Shown here one piece after another: positions 36,314-48,720 of a stretch of DNA of 64,000 nt. The first letter of the stretch is position 1; each line of letters starts with the position of its first letter. The stretch comes from Mallotus nudiflorus (Eukaryota; Streptophyta; Magnoliopsida; Malpighiales; Euphorbiaceae). The position numbers and the translations under genes are program-made. The notes below the pieces were generated by a model. The model was not told where the DNA came from. It made no database searches and worked only from the letters and a program-made list of their open reading frames with translations. The stretch lies in contig CANTUR010000195.1 in NCBI GenBank assembly GCA_947683625.1, forward strand, positions 1,612,001-1,676,000. Direction: 5' to 3'.

Positions 36314-39159
36314 AAAATAAAAAACAAAACAACGAAAACACAGTAAACTCACCCTCCCCCGCTGCAAACCTGAACCTCCCCCGTCGGCGTGCCTCTCCTA
36401 CCACCGCCATCGACCACCTTCCTCTTCCTGCCATCATCGCCATCTTCTTCTTTTTCTCCGGTCATCGGTTTCAGCTCAAGCAGTAGCAGCGGCAGCAAGA
36501 AGCTTCTTCTCGTCGTTCTTCCCTTTTTTGACCACCAAACCGAGCCATTCCGGTGCTGTTCGACTCCTGGAGCTTTAAGGAGGCCCAATCCAAGCTCCTT
36601 TCAAGCTTGAAACCGATCGTTTGTGAGTTTTCTTAGATTTTTTGCTCTTGAGCTATTAGGGTTTTTATTTTTTTTAGGTTGATTTTTGGTTGATTTAAGT
36701 AAACTCTCTTAACAAACTTTGATTCTAGTAGCTCAAGCTTCATGAATATATATTTTTTTTTAATTTTTGGAATTTATTTGAATTTTGGTGAATTTTTTAT
36801 TTTTTAATTATTATTTATTGAATTTTCGTAAATTAATTATTTTAATTATAAATTTGGTTGATTTGGTGTTATTATAAGTTGTTATTAATTTTAGTGTTGA
36901 GAAAATAATTTTTGAGAATATTATGTAATTTTTAAGAATATTTTTCTATTATGTATATATTGGAATTTTAGGTTAAATTTATATTTTTGTTGAAATCATT
37001 GGTTAATTATGTGTTTTAGATAATATTAAAATAATATATGTTGATAGAATAATTTTAATGATTTTATATAATTTTTGAGGAAATTATTTAGTATTATGTG
37101 TATTTTGAAATTATTTGGTAATTATGAGTTTTTGTTAAAATTATAGTTTAATATTATGTTTTAAATGGTTTTAGAATTATTTAAGGTAATAAAATGATTT
37201 TTTATAAATTATTTACTATTTTTAACTAATTAATACTAATTTTTGAAAATTATTTTTAAATAATATATTATTTATTAAATTGGTGATTAAATGGATTTTT
37301 AATAACTTTTAATATATATATATATAGGCTATTTAAGTTATTTGAATATATAAAAGTGAGTTTTACTATTTTATATTGAATCATTGAGAAATTTGATTTT
37401 TAATAATATTATGTTATTATTTTGGGATTTTTATTTAATTATTGTGAAATTAATTATATTGAGTGTTTTGATGTTTAAATATGCTATATTTTGAGGGCAT
37501 ATATGGAATTTATTGATTTTTTAATATATTTATTATATTATTTGATTTTTGGTGGAATTGTGAACTTTGGTTGGGGAATTGTGTAGTTTGGGTCCCAACC
37601 GAAGGTGTTGAATATTCTGTTATTAGAAGTGTGTTTTCTTGCAGGATCGACTCTACTTTTTAGTAGAGAGATGTCCGTTTTATAGAGGAAGTTCTGTCGA
37701 ATTTTTAGTAGAATTATTGTAAAACGCGACGTCGCGTCAATCCTGAGTTTTCGTTTTGTCTAAGTTCTGTATTCTTAGACTGAGTCTCTTTAGAAGTATA
37801 GGTTAGATTTATTCTAATTTTGTTATTGTTATTTTATTTCTAGTTGCGCTGAGACCGAGATCTAATGGATCGGGCTAGTTGAACCAGTCTCGAGGAGCGC
37901 AAACTTGTGAGTTGTTATTTTATGTATACATTGCATTTAGGATGCATGTTTTAGATATATATGTTTTGATTTGTATTTGTTCATAATTGTTTCATTAAAA
38001 TGTTTAATATATGCTAGGTATATTTTTAGTATATTTTTGATATATTACAAAATAAATATATGTTATATTTTTTATTTATACTTAAAATGTTTTTAGTATA
38101 TTATTGGTTTATATTTGGTATATTTCATGATTAATTTGAATTTATTTAACATATATATACTTGAAATATACTTAGTTTATTTCTGGTATATATATGGTTT
38201 ATTTTGTTATTATTAATGATATTATGCATTATTTATTTTCCTCTATGTATGTTTAATTTTAAATGAAGGATATCCATAGAATGTGCTACCTAGTGGGCAG
38301 CACTAGGACCGTGTACTTACCAGTGCGATAGATTTAGGGTTGAGTGAGAATCACTTGAGATATTTGATGATATATGATTGATTGATTTGAGATTTGATGT
38401 GATTGATTAGTGTGGTTGCTGGAGCTCGGTTGACCTTGTGTCTCGGGGCCAATCACACTGATAGTGAGACTGTTGGAGCTCGGTTGACTTAGTGTTTCGA
38501 GGCCAGTCTACTATCCATATGGAATAAGTGAATTAATTTGGAATTAAGTGAGCCTGTATGACTAGAGAGTTATTGTTGATTGAGGTTGCGATTTTAAATA
38601 GGGTTCTATTTGATCCTTCATAAACATATATTTTTCAGCATTCTTATATAAAGTGATTTCAACATCTGTGTGAAATGCTTGTATATATATTTATTATATA
38701 CAGATGCTTGATTGCATATGACATTAGGAGATGCGTGTATATATAATATAATAATTCACTCAGTAAGGTCTGACTCCCCTGAGTTATGATTTTTACAGAA
38801 GACTCTTCTTCCTCATACCTCAGTAGTGGGCCCATCCGCTGGACTTTTTCAGCCCCGGCTATTTTGTATAAATTACTTACTTAATTTTATTGTACTCTAA
38901 AAAATTGCAGTAGTAGTTGTATTTTGTATTTATAGATTGCTAGTTGTAATTTCAGAGGTCTTTATCTGAATATTGTATAATATATTTTATTTCATGATAT
39001 GACAGAAGTTATTTTTATTATATTGGTTTAAGATTTTAACTGGTGCATATTTTATTTTATTATTGCATGTTTTTATTTTTAAGACTTACTACGGGTTTTG
39101 GATTCGAAAGAATTCTCATTTCCTAACGTCAGTCGTGACTCTCGGTTTGGGTCGTGGTA
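35946..39159 (+). repeat. 3' LTR of the chromovirus (3214 bp)
   Basis: Starts TGTAATAACCC; ends 'tcgtggta', where the family has TGACA, so the terminal CA has mutated to TA. It closely matches the 5' LTR over its whole length. It contains a (TA)n run at 36286-36311, the CT-rich leader at 36355-36610, and hairpins near 37650, 37845, 38283 and 38412. It lies 5' of 'aaaaa', which also precedes the 5' LTR. Confidence 0.92.
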
Positions 39160-39640
39160 AAAAAAATGTTGAGAAAAAAAAGATAAATATAGTACTATAA
39201 AAATAAAATAAAAAGGTTTAGCAAAAAATGTTGAGAAAAAAATGAAGATTATAGAAAAAATGTTGAGAAAAAAAAATTGAAAGATGAAGGCAGTAAAAAA
39301 ATTTTGAGAAAAAATAAATGAAAACAATATAAAGCAAAAAAAAAGTTAAAAAAAAAAAACAAATAAAATGTTGACAAAAAATATAAAGTAAAAAAAAGTT
39401 GAAAACATAAGTAAAAAAAATGTCGGAAAAAAAATAATTTTAAAAATAAAAATGACAAGAAAAATGGACTATATTTAAAATAAAAAAATTAGAAAAAAAT
39501 AGCTTCAAAATTTTTTAAAATCAACAACATTTTTTAAAGTGATTTTTCGTATATTTATGTAATTTTTTTTTTCCACGTTATCGTTGTTGTTGCTGTTGTT
39601 TTTTTATTTTTTTTTAAATGTTACTGTTGTTGGAGCTTGC
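39160..39640. repeat. Low-complexity repeat flanking the chromovirus (right side)
   Basis: Continuation of the repeat seen left of the element: runs of 'aaaaaa' alternating with 'atgttgag', then 'gttgttgttgctgttg'. Long minus-strand Phe-rich frames here are artefacts of the A-runs. Confidence 0.7.
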
Positions 39641-40080
39641 CCATAAACAATGCAGACGCATCTTGTTGGAGATTTAGCATGGTTTTAAGGAAGTGAAGAC
39701 TGAAGACTATTTAAATTGTTTGGGCTGAGGCCCTAAGACATGTTTTTTTATGAACAAAAATTGAAGAGATTGTCTCTTAAGTCTTAGCGAGTGATGGTGC
39801 CAGGTGCCAGGTGCCAGCCTAAGTCGGTCTACGCGGCCGGTGCTTCGGTTGAGATTTTAGCCCAGCAACACGTGAACAAAAGTGGAGCTTTCAAGGCTCA
39901 CAGTGCGCGCCATGTGAATTAATAGACAAAACTGCACGTGTGCAGCCACAACCAAACCACAAACTCTTGGCATCTATCCCAACTACACTTTTCCAGTGTC
40001 ACTGTATAAATAAAATCTTGTAATAAAGCAATAAAAAATAACACTTTTTTTGAGCAGTGGACCTTAGACAGTACTAGTGG
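39641..40080. other. GC-richer island, unassigned
   Basis: Clearly richer in GC than its surroundings. It has 'gtgccag' in three tandem copies (about 39797-39818), two CACGTG G-box cores (near 39868 and 39933) and a TATA-like 'tgtataaataaa' near 40003. No open frame follows. It could be a relic of a promoter or of a transposon end. Confidence 0.3.
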
Positions 40081-43000
40081 GTATTTGTTATTCTTTTTAT
40101 TATCTACTTGATAAAAATTATATTTTAATTTCAGAATTTTTTTTAAATTTTTAATAGAATCTTAATTAATTCAATTCAAATAAAAATAGTAAAATAATAA
40201 AATTTTTTAATAATTAATTTATTATAATTATATATATTAAAATTAAAATTTAAAATTTAATTTAAATGAAAACAAATTTTCTGCCCGTTGGCTATATAAT
40301 TGTGAGTAATTTGATATTTTTTTGTTATTTGCTAGTATGGATTTAAAAAGCAACATCTAATTTAAGAGTGTGTGGATATGTTTGTGAGAAACTTTTTCAG
40401 TTTAATCAGATATTTCATATTCGAATTTTTGGTATGTAACTATTTTAAAATTTTTAAAATAAATTTTTACTATCTTTTAAAGTCTATGTCATATCAAGTA
40501 AAAATTAATCTGAATATGGTACAAATTTAAAAACCCTTTCCATAGTTAAAACCATTACAGAACACCTCATGTTTGAAAAAAAAAAAAAAAAAAGCAACTT
40601 CTAGATGAGGAAGGATGTGGTTGCCCAGCTGCCCTTACTACGTATAAGGAGAATATGGCAATTGGGACCAAACGTCTTGGTCCTATAGCAATGGATTTGG
40701 CGTACGTGGTCCTTCAGTCACGGGGCAAAATTGATCGTTTATCATTTTTTTAAAAAATAATTATTGTATATTTCTTATATTCTAATTTACTACAATATTT
40801 TATTTTTAATATTTAAAAAAATATTTATTTATTTTTAATATTTATAACAATTAATATTTATTAGTTCTTCTTTAGATATGAAATGATATACGATTTTGTA
40901 AATATCAAAAATTAATAAATATTTTTTTAAATATTAAAGATTAAGTAATGTAATAAGTCAAAATATAGAGACACACAATAAATATCTCTTTTTAGAAAAT
41001 ATTTTTTTTGATATATTATATTTAAATATTAAATTTATAATATACAAATGCATATTTTTATTTTATTAATCTATATATATTTATGTATATCATGATCATT
41101 AAAATTATTAAGCAAAAAATTTCATAAATATTTATTTTTATATTTAACTATTCACTTTTAAAATTAATATGTCAAATTATTAAAAATCTTCCTTGAGATT
41201 TAGGCCTGTTGATCGGGTTGTTGGAGGCACAAGTGTGGGTCTCAAGTTTGAGACCGACTTCCTCTTCCCTTTTGGTAAAAAAAAATTAAAAATCTTAATT
41301 TTTTATTAAAAATAAAATAAATAAATAATACCATATTTATTTTTATTTTATAACTAAAACACTTTATACATATCTTAATACTACTCAAATTCTAAGATAT
41401 TATATATTATATATTTTTTTATCTTAAATCACTCAAATATTATTTAAACCATTAAAAAGTTTTATTTTTAAAAAAATTTAAAAATATAATAATATAATAA
41501 TTTTAAAAACTAATTTTATTATAACAAAAAATTATGATAATAAATAATAAATTTATAACTAATATTATATTTCATTATTCACTTTCTAAAACTTTATGTG
41601 TAATACCATTAAATCTTATAGTGAATCTCTATATTATTTATTAAACTATTAATAGAAATTTATTATACTATTTATTTATGCTAAAAAATTTTATTATACT
41701 AATTTTCAATCTATATAAACTTTTTATGTAAATTTTATTATTTGTATATATCCTATAATTTAAAATTTTCACTAATAAAATATGTTAAAATGTAAATAAA
41801 TAATTTATTGATAAGTAACCCGTATAATGCGTGGATATATAACTAGTCAAATATTAAATATTTATCATAAATTTTAGCATTAAATCTAATAAAGTTAAAG
41901 TATATATATATATATTTTTTAAAATTGTTACTTGTTGGATTTTGCCTGTATATCCTTTTTTGGTTGTTGCCTATATATCCTTTCATAGACATGAAAAGAT
42001 TGTGTACTTACCAACAAAGCAAATCTCATGAAGCGTCATATACTTCAAACATAAAAGACTCCACAAAATCAAGCTATCTTACCTATATCCATTATTCAAA
42101 AGAAAAATGATCACTTCAAAAAGTAATATAAGTTTTAAAAAAAATCGAAAGGATAATTACAACCAAACATGAAATTTTAATTGGTAAAGTTCAGTAAAAC
42201 TGAATTAAAAGAGAAAATATTAGCAAAATAATCAAATCAAATCGAATAAAATTTTAATTTGACTAATTATCCTACCTTTTCTAATTTAATGATAGAAAAT
42301 TTTAACTTCCTTATAGGAGGGAAGAATTTGAATTCTTTATTATTATTTTTTTTTAACAATTAAATCGAGGAGTTAAATTCTAAAAGATAAAAGTTTGATA
42401 TATAATCTTTTTAAATAATAAGCAAACCAGCTAGCTAGCCATACACTCTAACGGCTCACCACGTATATATAGTCTAATAATTGATAAAGCATTGATAGTA
42501 CGTCAAATCTGTTTTTCACCTTTTAATTCCTATTTTGATTGGAGCGTTGTGTGCTGCTATGTGGTCGTTTTTTCCTTTTATGATTTCCTTTGTCGTACTA
42601 AATAGCAAACCCACGATCTCACACTTGAGACTCCACAATATTTTTATCATTGATAATTTAATTTTTTCAAAATTTATTTTTGAAATATTATTGTTTTTGA
42701 ATGCACCTTTAATATCATTAAATTATATTTTATTATTTATTTTTACTTGATTAATCAATTTTTATTGGTTCAAATGATAGTAAATTTAAATTTTATTAAA
42801 TACAATTTTAAGTTCAAAATTTGTATGTAAAGAAAAAATTTTACTTTTTATAAACTTTACTTAATTTTAATTTAAAAAAAATCAAAATTTATATATAATT
42901 TTATAGAAAATTATATTACTAAACTAAATTTTCATCTTTCAACTGTAAAACCCTTTATTTATATAATAATTATACAATGGTTACCTAAGACAATTTTTAA

Positions 43001-43100
43001 ATAAATAGAGTGATAGCATAAAACAAGAAAGTTCTCTTTATCTTTTTATTTTTTCTTGAGGAACTTGGTTTTAGTGCATTAGACTAAGATAAATTTAAAG
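40081..43100. other. AT-rich intergenic stretch
   Basis: Very AT-rich, no gene recognised. A short GC-richer part at 40620-40730 contains a small perfect hairpin, GGACCAA with TTGGTCC (near 40656-40675). A SINE-like piece is listed separately at 41200-41290. Confidence 0.5.
41200..41292 (+). mobile_element. SINE-like piece with a B-box-like motif
   Basis: A GC-richer 70-base stretch holds 'gtgggtctcaagtttgagacc', in which AAGTTTGAGACC resembles a tRNA B box. A pyrimidine-rich 'cttcctcttccc' and an A-run follow within 30 bases. This order is typical of the 3' half of plant tRNA-derived SINEs. The 5' end and target duplication are unclear. Confidence 0.4.
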
Positions 43101-43104
43101 ATTC

Positions 43105-43965
43105 ATTAATTAAGAACATTATAATAGTATCTCTAATTAACTTTTTATTTAACCTAAATTTTTTATTATAAAAAGTAATTATAAAAAAAAAATTTTAACC
43201 CACTTTTTAAATTTAAATTATAGATTAAAAAATAAATTTGATTCTTTACACTTTTTACATGTAGAGAGACAAAATTCACTCTTTATATAAAAATTAATTA
43301 ATACATTTATATTTTCTATATATATCTTTGTTTTCGATTAACTTATTTTATTATCTAAAATTTTTTTCTCTTTTTTCTCTCAATATTCAAAAATTAAAAT
43401 TAAATACTTCTAAATAAAATAAAATGAATAGTGAAATATAAAGAATGCATTGAACTTAAAAAAATTATTTACTCGTTATATTAAAAGATTTCTTAAAATG
43501 CTCTTTATTACCTAAAATATGTTTTTTATTTTAAAGAGAACCAACCATTAGAGATGTTCTAAGAACATGTCCAATCTACTATTTATTTAATCTAAACTCT
43601 TTATTATAAAGAGTGATTGTAAAAAATTAATCTCAATCTACTCTCTTGATCTAAATTAAAGATTAAAAAATGAGTTTGACTTTGTAAATATAAAGAGCCA
43701 AAATTTACTCTTTATACAAAAAGATTAATTAATACCCTTCTTTTTTCATACATATCCTTATTTTTTATTAACTTCTTTTATTATTTAAAATTTTTTTCTT
43801 TCTATAATATTCAAAAATTAAAATTAAATAGTTTTATGATAAAAAAATAAAAAATAAAAAATAAAAGGTGTATTGAATTTGTTTATTTTTTTTTATATTA
43901 AAACTATTTATTACATAAAATATATTTTTTATTTTAAAGAAAACCGATGGAAATGCTGTAAGCAT
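43105..43965. repeat. Two tandem MITE-like units
   Basis: About 430 bases are repeated head to tail (approximately 43105-43560 and 43561-43965). Shared landmarks are 'attataaa.agt.attgtaaaaa', 'aaaattcactctttata', 'aattaattaata' and 'caaaaattaaaattaaata'. The junction reads 'attagagatgttctaag' against 'aagaacatgtccaat', an inverted pair resembling the 'gagcatctccaat' ends of many plant MITEs. The edges are approximate. Confidence 0.5.
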
Positions 43966-44351
43966 ATTCCATTTACATCATTGCCACTTGAGGGAAATTG
44001 GTTGATCAGATAACATTATTGGTAAAGTTGCTATATGGTGGTGGCATGTTATTCTTTACAGCACGTAAGCTAGCCATAGATATGTACATGATATTTGAGA
44101 AAGCATGCGGAGCTCAATAATTAATCTTATATTTATTAATCAACTCTATAACTAGAAAAAGCAAAGAGAGGACTCTCAAATTAATAACTAAACCAAAAGA
44201 TAGGAAAAAAAGTACATGATGTAATTCATGCATTAAGGCATGATGATGCGTGTTATATGAATTAATTAACATTGCTTTTTTATTTTTTTGGGACCAGTTT
44301 CTTTTCTTCCCAAAACAAAGAATTAAAACTATATATTATCAATATATCTAT

Positions 44352-44407
44352 CAACTTGAATCCAGAATCTTCAAATTCTGAAATCTTTGCCTTAACCATT
44401 TGAGCTA
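44352..44407 (-). mobile_element. tRNA-derived SINE head (degenerate tRNA-like)
   Basis: On the minus strand an A-box-like TAGCTCAAATGG (44407-44396) is followed about 45 bases later by a B-box-like GGATTCAAGTTG (44363-44352). Between them runs 'ttaaggcaaagatttcag'. The spacing fits the internal RNA polymerase III promoter of a tRNA or SINE. No cloverleaf stems close properly, so it is not a functional tRNA gene. Confidence 0.5.
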
Positions 44408-45559
44408 TGGATAAATTAATTAATTAAGATTGCCGTCTTTCTCTGTGGATGCATCATGCATGTGCTTCTCTATACTGTCTGAGTATTCCTCATCCTATAG
44501 GTAGAATATTAATGGTTTATCCATGTAGTAGGGGTGTAGATGCTTGAGCAACTTGAAGATTTGGTGCCAAAATTCCAGGACCTCTTTTTGCGTACCAAGA
44601 TTTCATGCCAATCTTCTTGCTAGATGGTGGCATTTATGCTTGAATTTGGCTTAATTTTTTTATGATTTTTCCACTTAAAATTGTTTATTTTATTTACAAA
44701 TTTAAGATTGATTTAAAATAAATTAAATGTGTTTTCACTAGTCTAAGAACATAAATTTCTTGAGCTTTATTAAACTGGAAAGAGAGAGCTAAAAATTGAG
44801 CATTTAATTTATTAATATGTTGAAGGAAAATAATATCAATAAACTACTCTATTTTTAGTGTCAAAAACATATTTTTAAATCACGTGAAGGATAACATGCA
44901 ATTATTATTATTATTATTATTTTTTTTTGACTTACATTAACTGGGGATAGGAGGTAAGAAATTATTCGTTAAATTAGAATCTCATGCAATTATTCGTTAA
45001 ATTAGAATCTTATGAAAATTGTAAGTGAAAAGGAATAATAAAAAGAATAAGCTTGATAAACAAAGATTGTAATTATGGATTTACAAGATTTAAAATATAT
45101 ATATATTTTTGTTTGTCTCATTTTTTAAAATAATTTTAAAATTTCATATATATATGCTTGCCATTTTGCTCGGACAAGCGCAACAAAAATTACCAAAAAA
45201 CATTTTTTCAGTACCAAAAGTTACTAAAAGATTTGCTTGGCGTTTTTTAATACTTATATCCAGTGTGTAAAAAATAGATAAGATATTTATTCAAAATTGT
45301 TCATTAAGAATTTTATGTTTTTTTAGTAAGAACTTAGATTCCTTTAAATAAAATTGTAAATTTAAATTTTATATATATATAGAGAAAATAAATATTGAGA
45401 GAAATTTATTTTTTATGAGTCCATAATTTCAAATTAGTTGAATTTTTTATAACTGTCGAAATTATTAAATATAAAAAATATTTATAAATTTTGACCCACA
45501 AAATTATTAGCAGATAAAGAAAAAAATTACAAGAGACAAACAACTAATTTTTGACATGC

Positions 45560-46162
45560 TTGAAAAAATTGTCTTGTTTGAAGGAATCTAAAAGAAAATC
45601 ACGTTTTTCTTCCTCTCTTTTCTTCCTTCTCTCTTCTTTTTCTGTTCTCACCGTTTCTTTTCTCCTCCTCTTTTTCTCTTCACCCCTTCCCTTTATATAG
45701 TGAAACTAGGAAGTGTAACCTCAATTCTAATGTGATTCTAATTCTTAAAGTATAAAATTAATACTTACAATTATATTTAGGAATTTTAAACCAGTTAGGA
45801 CTGAATTAATTAGGAATTTTAAAGTAATTAAAACTGAATTAAAATAGGAAGCAGAGACTGGAAGACTTCAATTTCGATCGGGATTGTGTAATTTCGATTG
45901 GAATTATACAATCCCGATTGAAATTGGTAATTCCGACACTTTTTTTAACATTTAATTATAAAAAGGCCTCTGAAAGAATTTAAATTTTGCACTTAGGTCC
46001 TAAAAAGAACTTTGTGATTTAATCCCTAAAAACATTAAATCCTTCCTTGAAAAACTGCATTTAAGCCTCTAAAATTTTTAAAGATTAAGTATCGAAGACA
46101 TTTTCATCACTGGAGTCATTTGCTGTATCCATAACATGTCATCCCAAAATTGGATGTCTACA
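45560..46162 (-). mobile_element. Tat/Ogre-like LTR fragment, inverted
   Basis: Read on the minus strand from 46162 it begins TGTAGACATCCAATTTTGGG, closely like the start of the LTR at 60923 (TGTAAGCACCCAATTTCGGG). Further shared features in order are repeated 'taggg..taaat' text, a short palindromic array (45869-45927), a TATA box 'ctatataaagg' (minus strand, about 45691-45701) and a purine-rich leader (45600-45690). No internal region follows, so it is a truncated or solo LTR of a family related to the one at the right end of the window. The 3' end is not defined. Confidence 0.6.
45869..45927 (-). repeat. Palindromic array in the inverted LTR
   Basis: The arms 'aatttcgatcgggattgt' and 'acaatcccgattgaaatt' are near-perfect reverse complements around a centre 'cgattgg'. 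It lies about 170-240 bases upstream of the TATA box of the same LTR. It parallels the arrays at 31236-31415 and 61125-61190. Confidence 0.65.
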
Positions 46163-46443
46163 ATATATTCTTAGTTTTTTCATGCATATACTATCAATTT
46201 ATGTTTTACCTCAATGATCTATATGTTTTTTCTCTAAAAAACATGATATAAGTTTTTTCACATGGCATTGTATAATAAAATAAAACAAAATAAAATACAT
46301 AAAAATTTGCAAAATTTTTGTTCTCAAAGATAATTTTTTTAACAAATATTTAATAGATAAATTAATATATACTTTAAATATATTTTTTGAGATTTGAGAT
46401 TTAAATCTCATTTCAGCTTTTTCTCCAAAAGAAAGAAGTATAG

Positions 46444-48180
46444 TGGTCCCTCCTAACAGAGACTACAAAGCATTAACATAAATAATAATAATAAAAAAAT
46501 AATAATAATAAGGCCGAATACACTTTTTCACCTATGAATTTTACCTTTTTCGCTCATTTTACATATCAATTTTTTTTTAACTAATAGTACAAATGAACTT
46601 CTATTTTGTACTGATTTCACCCATGGATGACATTTTTTTATTATATTTCATACATCATTTGACAGTGTGGACAAATGTGTGAGCCCAATGAATGTGAGAT
46701 GTGTGATTGGTGAAAGAAGAACTGACGTGTCCATGGATGAAATTGATCCAAAATAAAAGTTCATATGTTCAATTAGTTAATTTTTGAAGTTGATGCGTGA
46801 AATGAACTAAAGAGGTGAAAAGAGGTATTCAACCTTTTTTTTAATAGGAACATTATGTAATTGAACATTAAAAATTAAAATAAATTATTTACTAAATAAA
46901 TTATAATATATTTAATAAAAATTATAATTTTATTCCAATAATATATTTTTTAAAATATTTTTACAATAAGAATATATATATTATATATCTAAAATTAAAT
47001 TATTAAACATAAAAATTACAAGTTAACTCACAAACTTATATTCAAACTTTTTTGTGAGCTTCATGGCTCATTTAAATTTTTTTAGTTTAGTTAATATTCA
47101 ATAATTTTAGACAATCTTAATATAAAAATTCTTATAAATTATTTTAATTTAGCCAAGTTAATCAATTTTAATAAAAATATTTATCTAATTAAAATTAAAT
47201 AAAAATTATCAGCATAACAATAAAAAAGTTAAATTTATCACTGATATTTTATTAAATTTATAATAGAAGTTCATATGTACAATTGGTTAATTTTGAAAAT
47301 TCATGGGTGAAATTGACCAAAAGTGTAAAGTTTAGGGGTGAAATGTTTGACATGAATGTCCACTTGTGCCATGTCATCGCGCGTCCTTCACACGTGTTTG
47401 GTTATATTTGACCATGGGCGAAATTGGTCTAAAATAAAAGTTCATATGTGCTATTGGTTAAAAAAAAGTTGATGTATGAAATGTGTAAAAAGAGTAAAGT
47501 TTAAGGGTGAAACAAGGTATTCAACCATAATAATAAAGCATCAAAAGCATCAATTTACTGCTGAAAAGTTGGTAAATTGTCAATGAATAATTAAAGTAAA
47601 TCAATATGTTATTGGTTTGCAAGGAGAGCCATGACTATAAATATCCTTCCATGGCATTTAGTTGAATACACACAAGCAAGCAGCATAACAAAGAAAAAAA
47701 TAGAGTGCGAGAGAAAAAGCTCAAGTGTGAGATGTATGCTTGTGAGGATAGTCAAAGTAATTTTTTGCTTTAATGAATATGAGAGAGTTTTAAGAGTTTG
47801 AGAAATTTTTCTCAACGGAAGAGTGACAAAATAGTGAAGAAAATATTTTGGGGTATTTGGAAAACACATTGAGTGTTACTATTTTGGTGAGAACTCTTTT
47901 ATTATGTACCCCTAGTATTGATATAGAGAAAACCCTCTTTTGTACATACTATTTTTATAGCGGAATAAAATTTCAGATTTTGTCTTGTAAACGTAGCCCA
48001 AGAATCAAGGTTGAACCATGTTAAAATATTTGTGTCATTTTTATTATTTATACGGTAGGTTCACCTATTGGCTTGTTTAACCACCTCTATTTATTTATTA
48101 TTTGATTATTTCTATAGTAATTTTTATTTTATGTTTGTGAACATTATTCTGCTGCTTCAACTTTGTTAATTTTCCTAACA
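46444..48180 (+). repeat. Left LTR of the copia element, with a MITE inserted
   Basis: LTR sequence is 46444-46511 and about 47527-48180; a terminal-inverted-repeat element separates them. The part around 47630-47645 ('gactataaatatcc') looks like the TATA box and is missing from the right LTR. Directly downstream is a PBS-like 'gtgatatcggagc' (48182-48194), a degenerate tRNA-Met complement. Confidence 0.8.
46512..47526. mobile_element. Compound TIR element (MITE, MULE-like) inside the copia LTR
   Basis: The left end 'ggccgaatacactttttcac' and the reverse complement of the right end 'ggttgaataccttgtttcac' match, and the similarity runs for more than 100 bases, including 'ttttt.aacta/caatag.aca.atgaactt' and 'ttcacccatgg'. 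A complete 323-bp foldback unit (46512-46834) has the same left end and a right end 'gaggtattcaacc'. A second partial unit (about 47262-47526) repeats its right half. Flanking ATA repeats hide any 9-bp target duplication. No coding capacity. The long TIRs suggest a Mutator-like origin, not proven. Confidence 0.7.
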
Positions 48181-48229
48181 AGTGATATCGGAGCTATTGG
48201 TTCTTGTTCTAGAGACATTATTAAATACT

Positions 48230-48720
48230 ACAATGATATTGGCTAAGTCTAGTAAAATGGTTAGTTTAAATGGCACAAATTACCATATATAAAGAAATAA
48301 AATGAAAGATCTCTTATTTATGATGAAGTTGCATCTACTGATTTTTTGCCATAATAAAACACGAAGTCAAGACTAATGAGGAATAGGCATTTGAGCATGA
48401 GCAAGTGTGTGGCTTCATTTGGTAGTTCATTGAAGACAACATGTACAACCACATTAGAAGTGAAACTCAAAGCTCAAAGAAAAGAGAAAAGAGCAGTGGA
48501 AAGTCAAACAAGTATGCCAATGTTGAATGCTATTACTGCAAAAAGAAAGGCCACATAAAAAAGTTTTGTCAAAAGTTCAATAATGACCAAGGCAAGAACA
48601 AAAGCAAAGATATGAAGAAAGATGATAGAGTGATGATGATGAAGCTAATCTTCTTGAAGACTTCTATGTCCTTTTTTATGATGATACTGTTAATCTTATT
48701 ACTTATGAGATCGGTTGGGT
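48230..48720 (+). pseudogene. Decayed copia gag with zinc knuckle
   Basis: The reading begins with a relic of the copia N-terminus (KMVSLNGTNYHI), then a large deletion removes most of the gag core. A Ser/Lys-rich segment and an intact-looking CCHC knuckle (CYYCKKKGHIKKFC, 48530-48571) remain, followed by an acidic linker. Frameshifts join the parts. The working protein would package element RNA. Confidence 0.8.

Larger units (their letters stand above)
19503..39159 (+). mobile_element. Ty3/gypsy chromovirus (Tekay/Del-like) with nested solo LTRs
   Basis: Complete but dead LTR retrotransposon. The 5' LTR is 19503-22731, the primer binding site follows at 22736, decayed gag-pol spans 22931-35890, and the 3' LTR is 35946-39159. 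Both outer flanks show 'aaaaa', a plausible but weak 5-bp target duplication in low-complexity DNA. Domain order PR, RT, RNase H, IN is Ty3/gypsy; a chromodomain-like end (IPMVKVL, then a WETE-type block with its Trp codon now a stop) and LTRs over 3 kb point to Tekay/Del. Two solo LTRs of the same family (25554-28890 and 29897-34761) interrupt pol. Without the nested insertions the element would be about 11.5 kb. By eye, the first 190 bases of the outer LTRs differ at only a few positions, so the insertion is fairly recent despite the many stops. Confidence 0.92.

Noticed and set aside
36234..36588. Minus-strand frames in the 3' LTR
   Set aside because: Antisense of the CT-rich leader; not conserved as protein across the four LTR copies.
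19503..39159. Four separate full-length retrotransposons, one per LTR
   Set aside because: Pol continues across both inner LTRs with target duplications, so there is one element plus insertions.
39079..39458. Phe-rich minus-strand open frames
   Set aside because: Artefacts of long A-runs in low-complexity repeat.
44352..44407. Functional tRNA gene
   Set aside because: A and B boxes are present, but acceptor, D and T stems do not close; a SINE head or relic is more likely.
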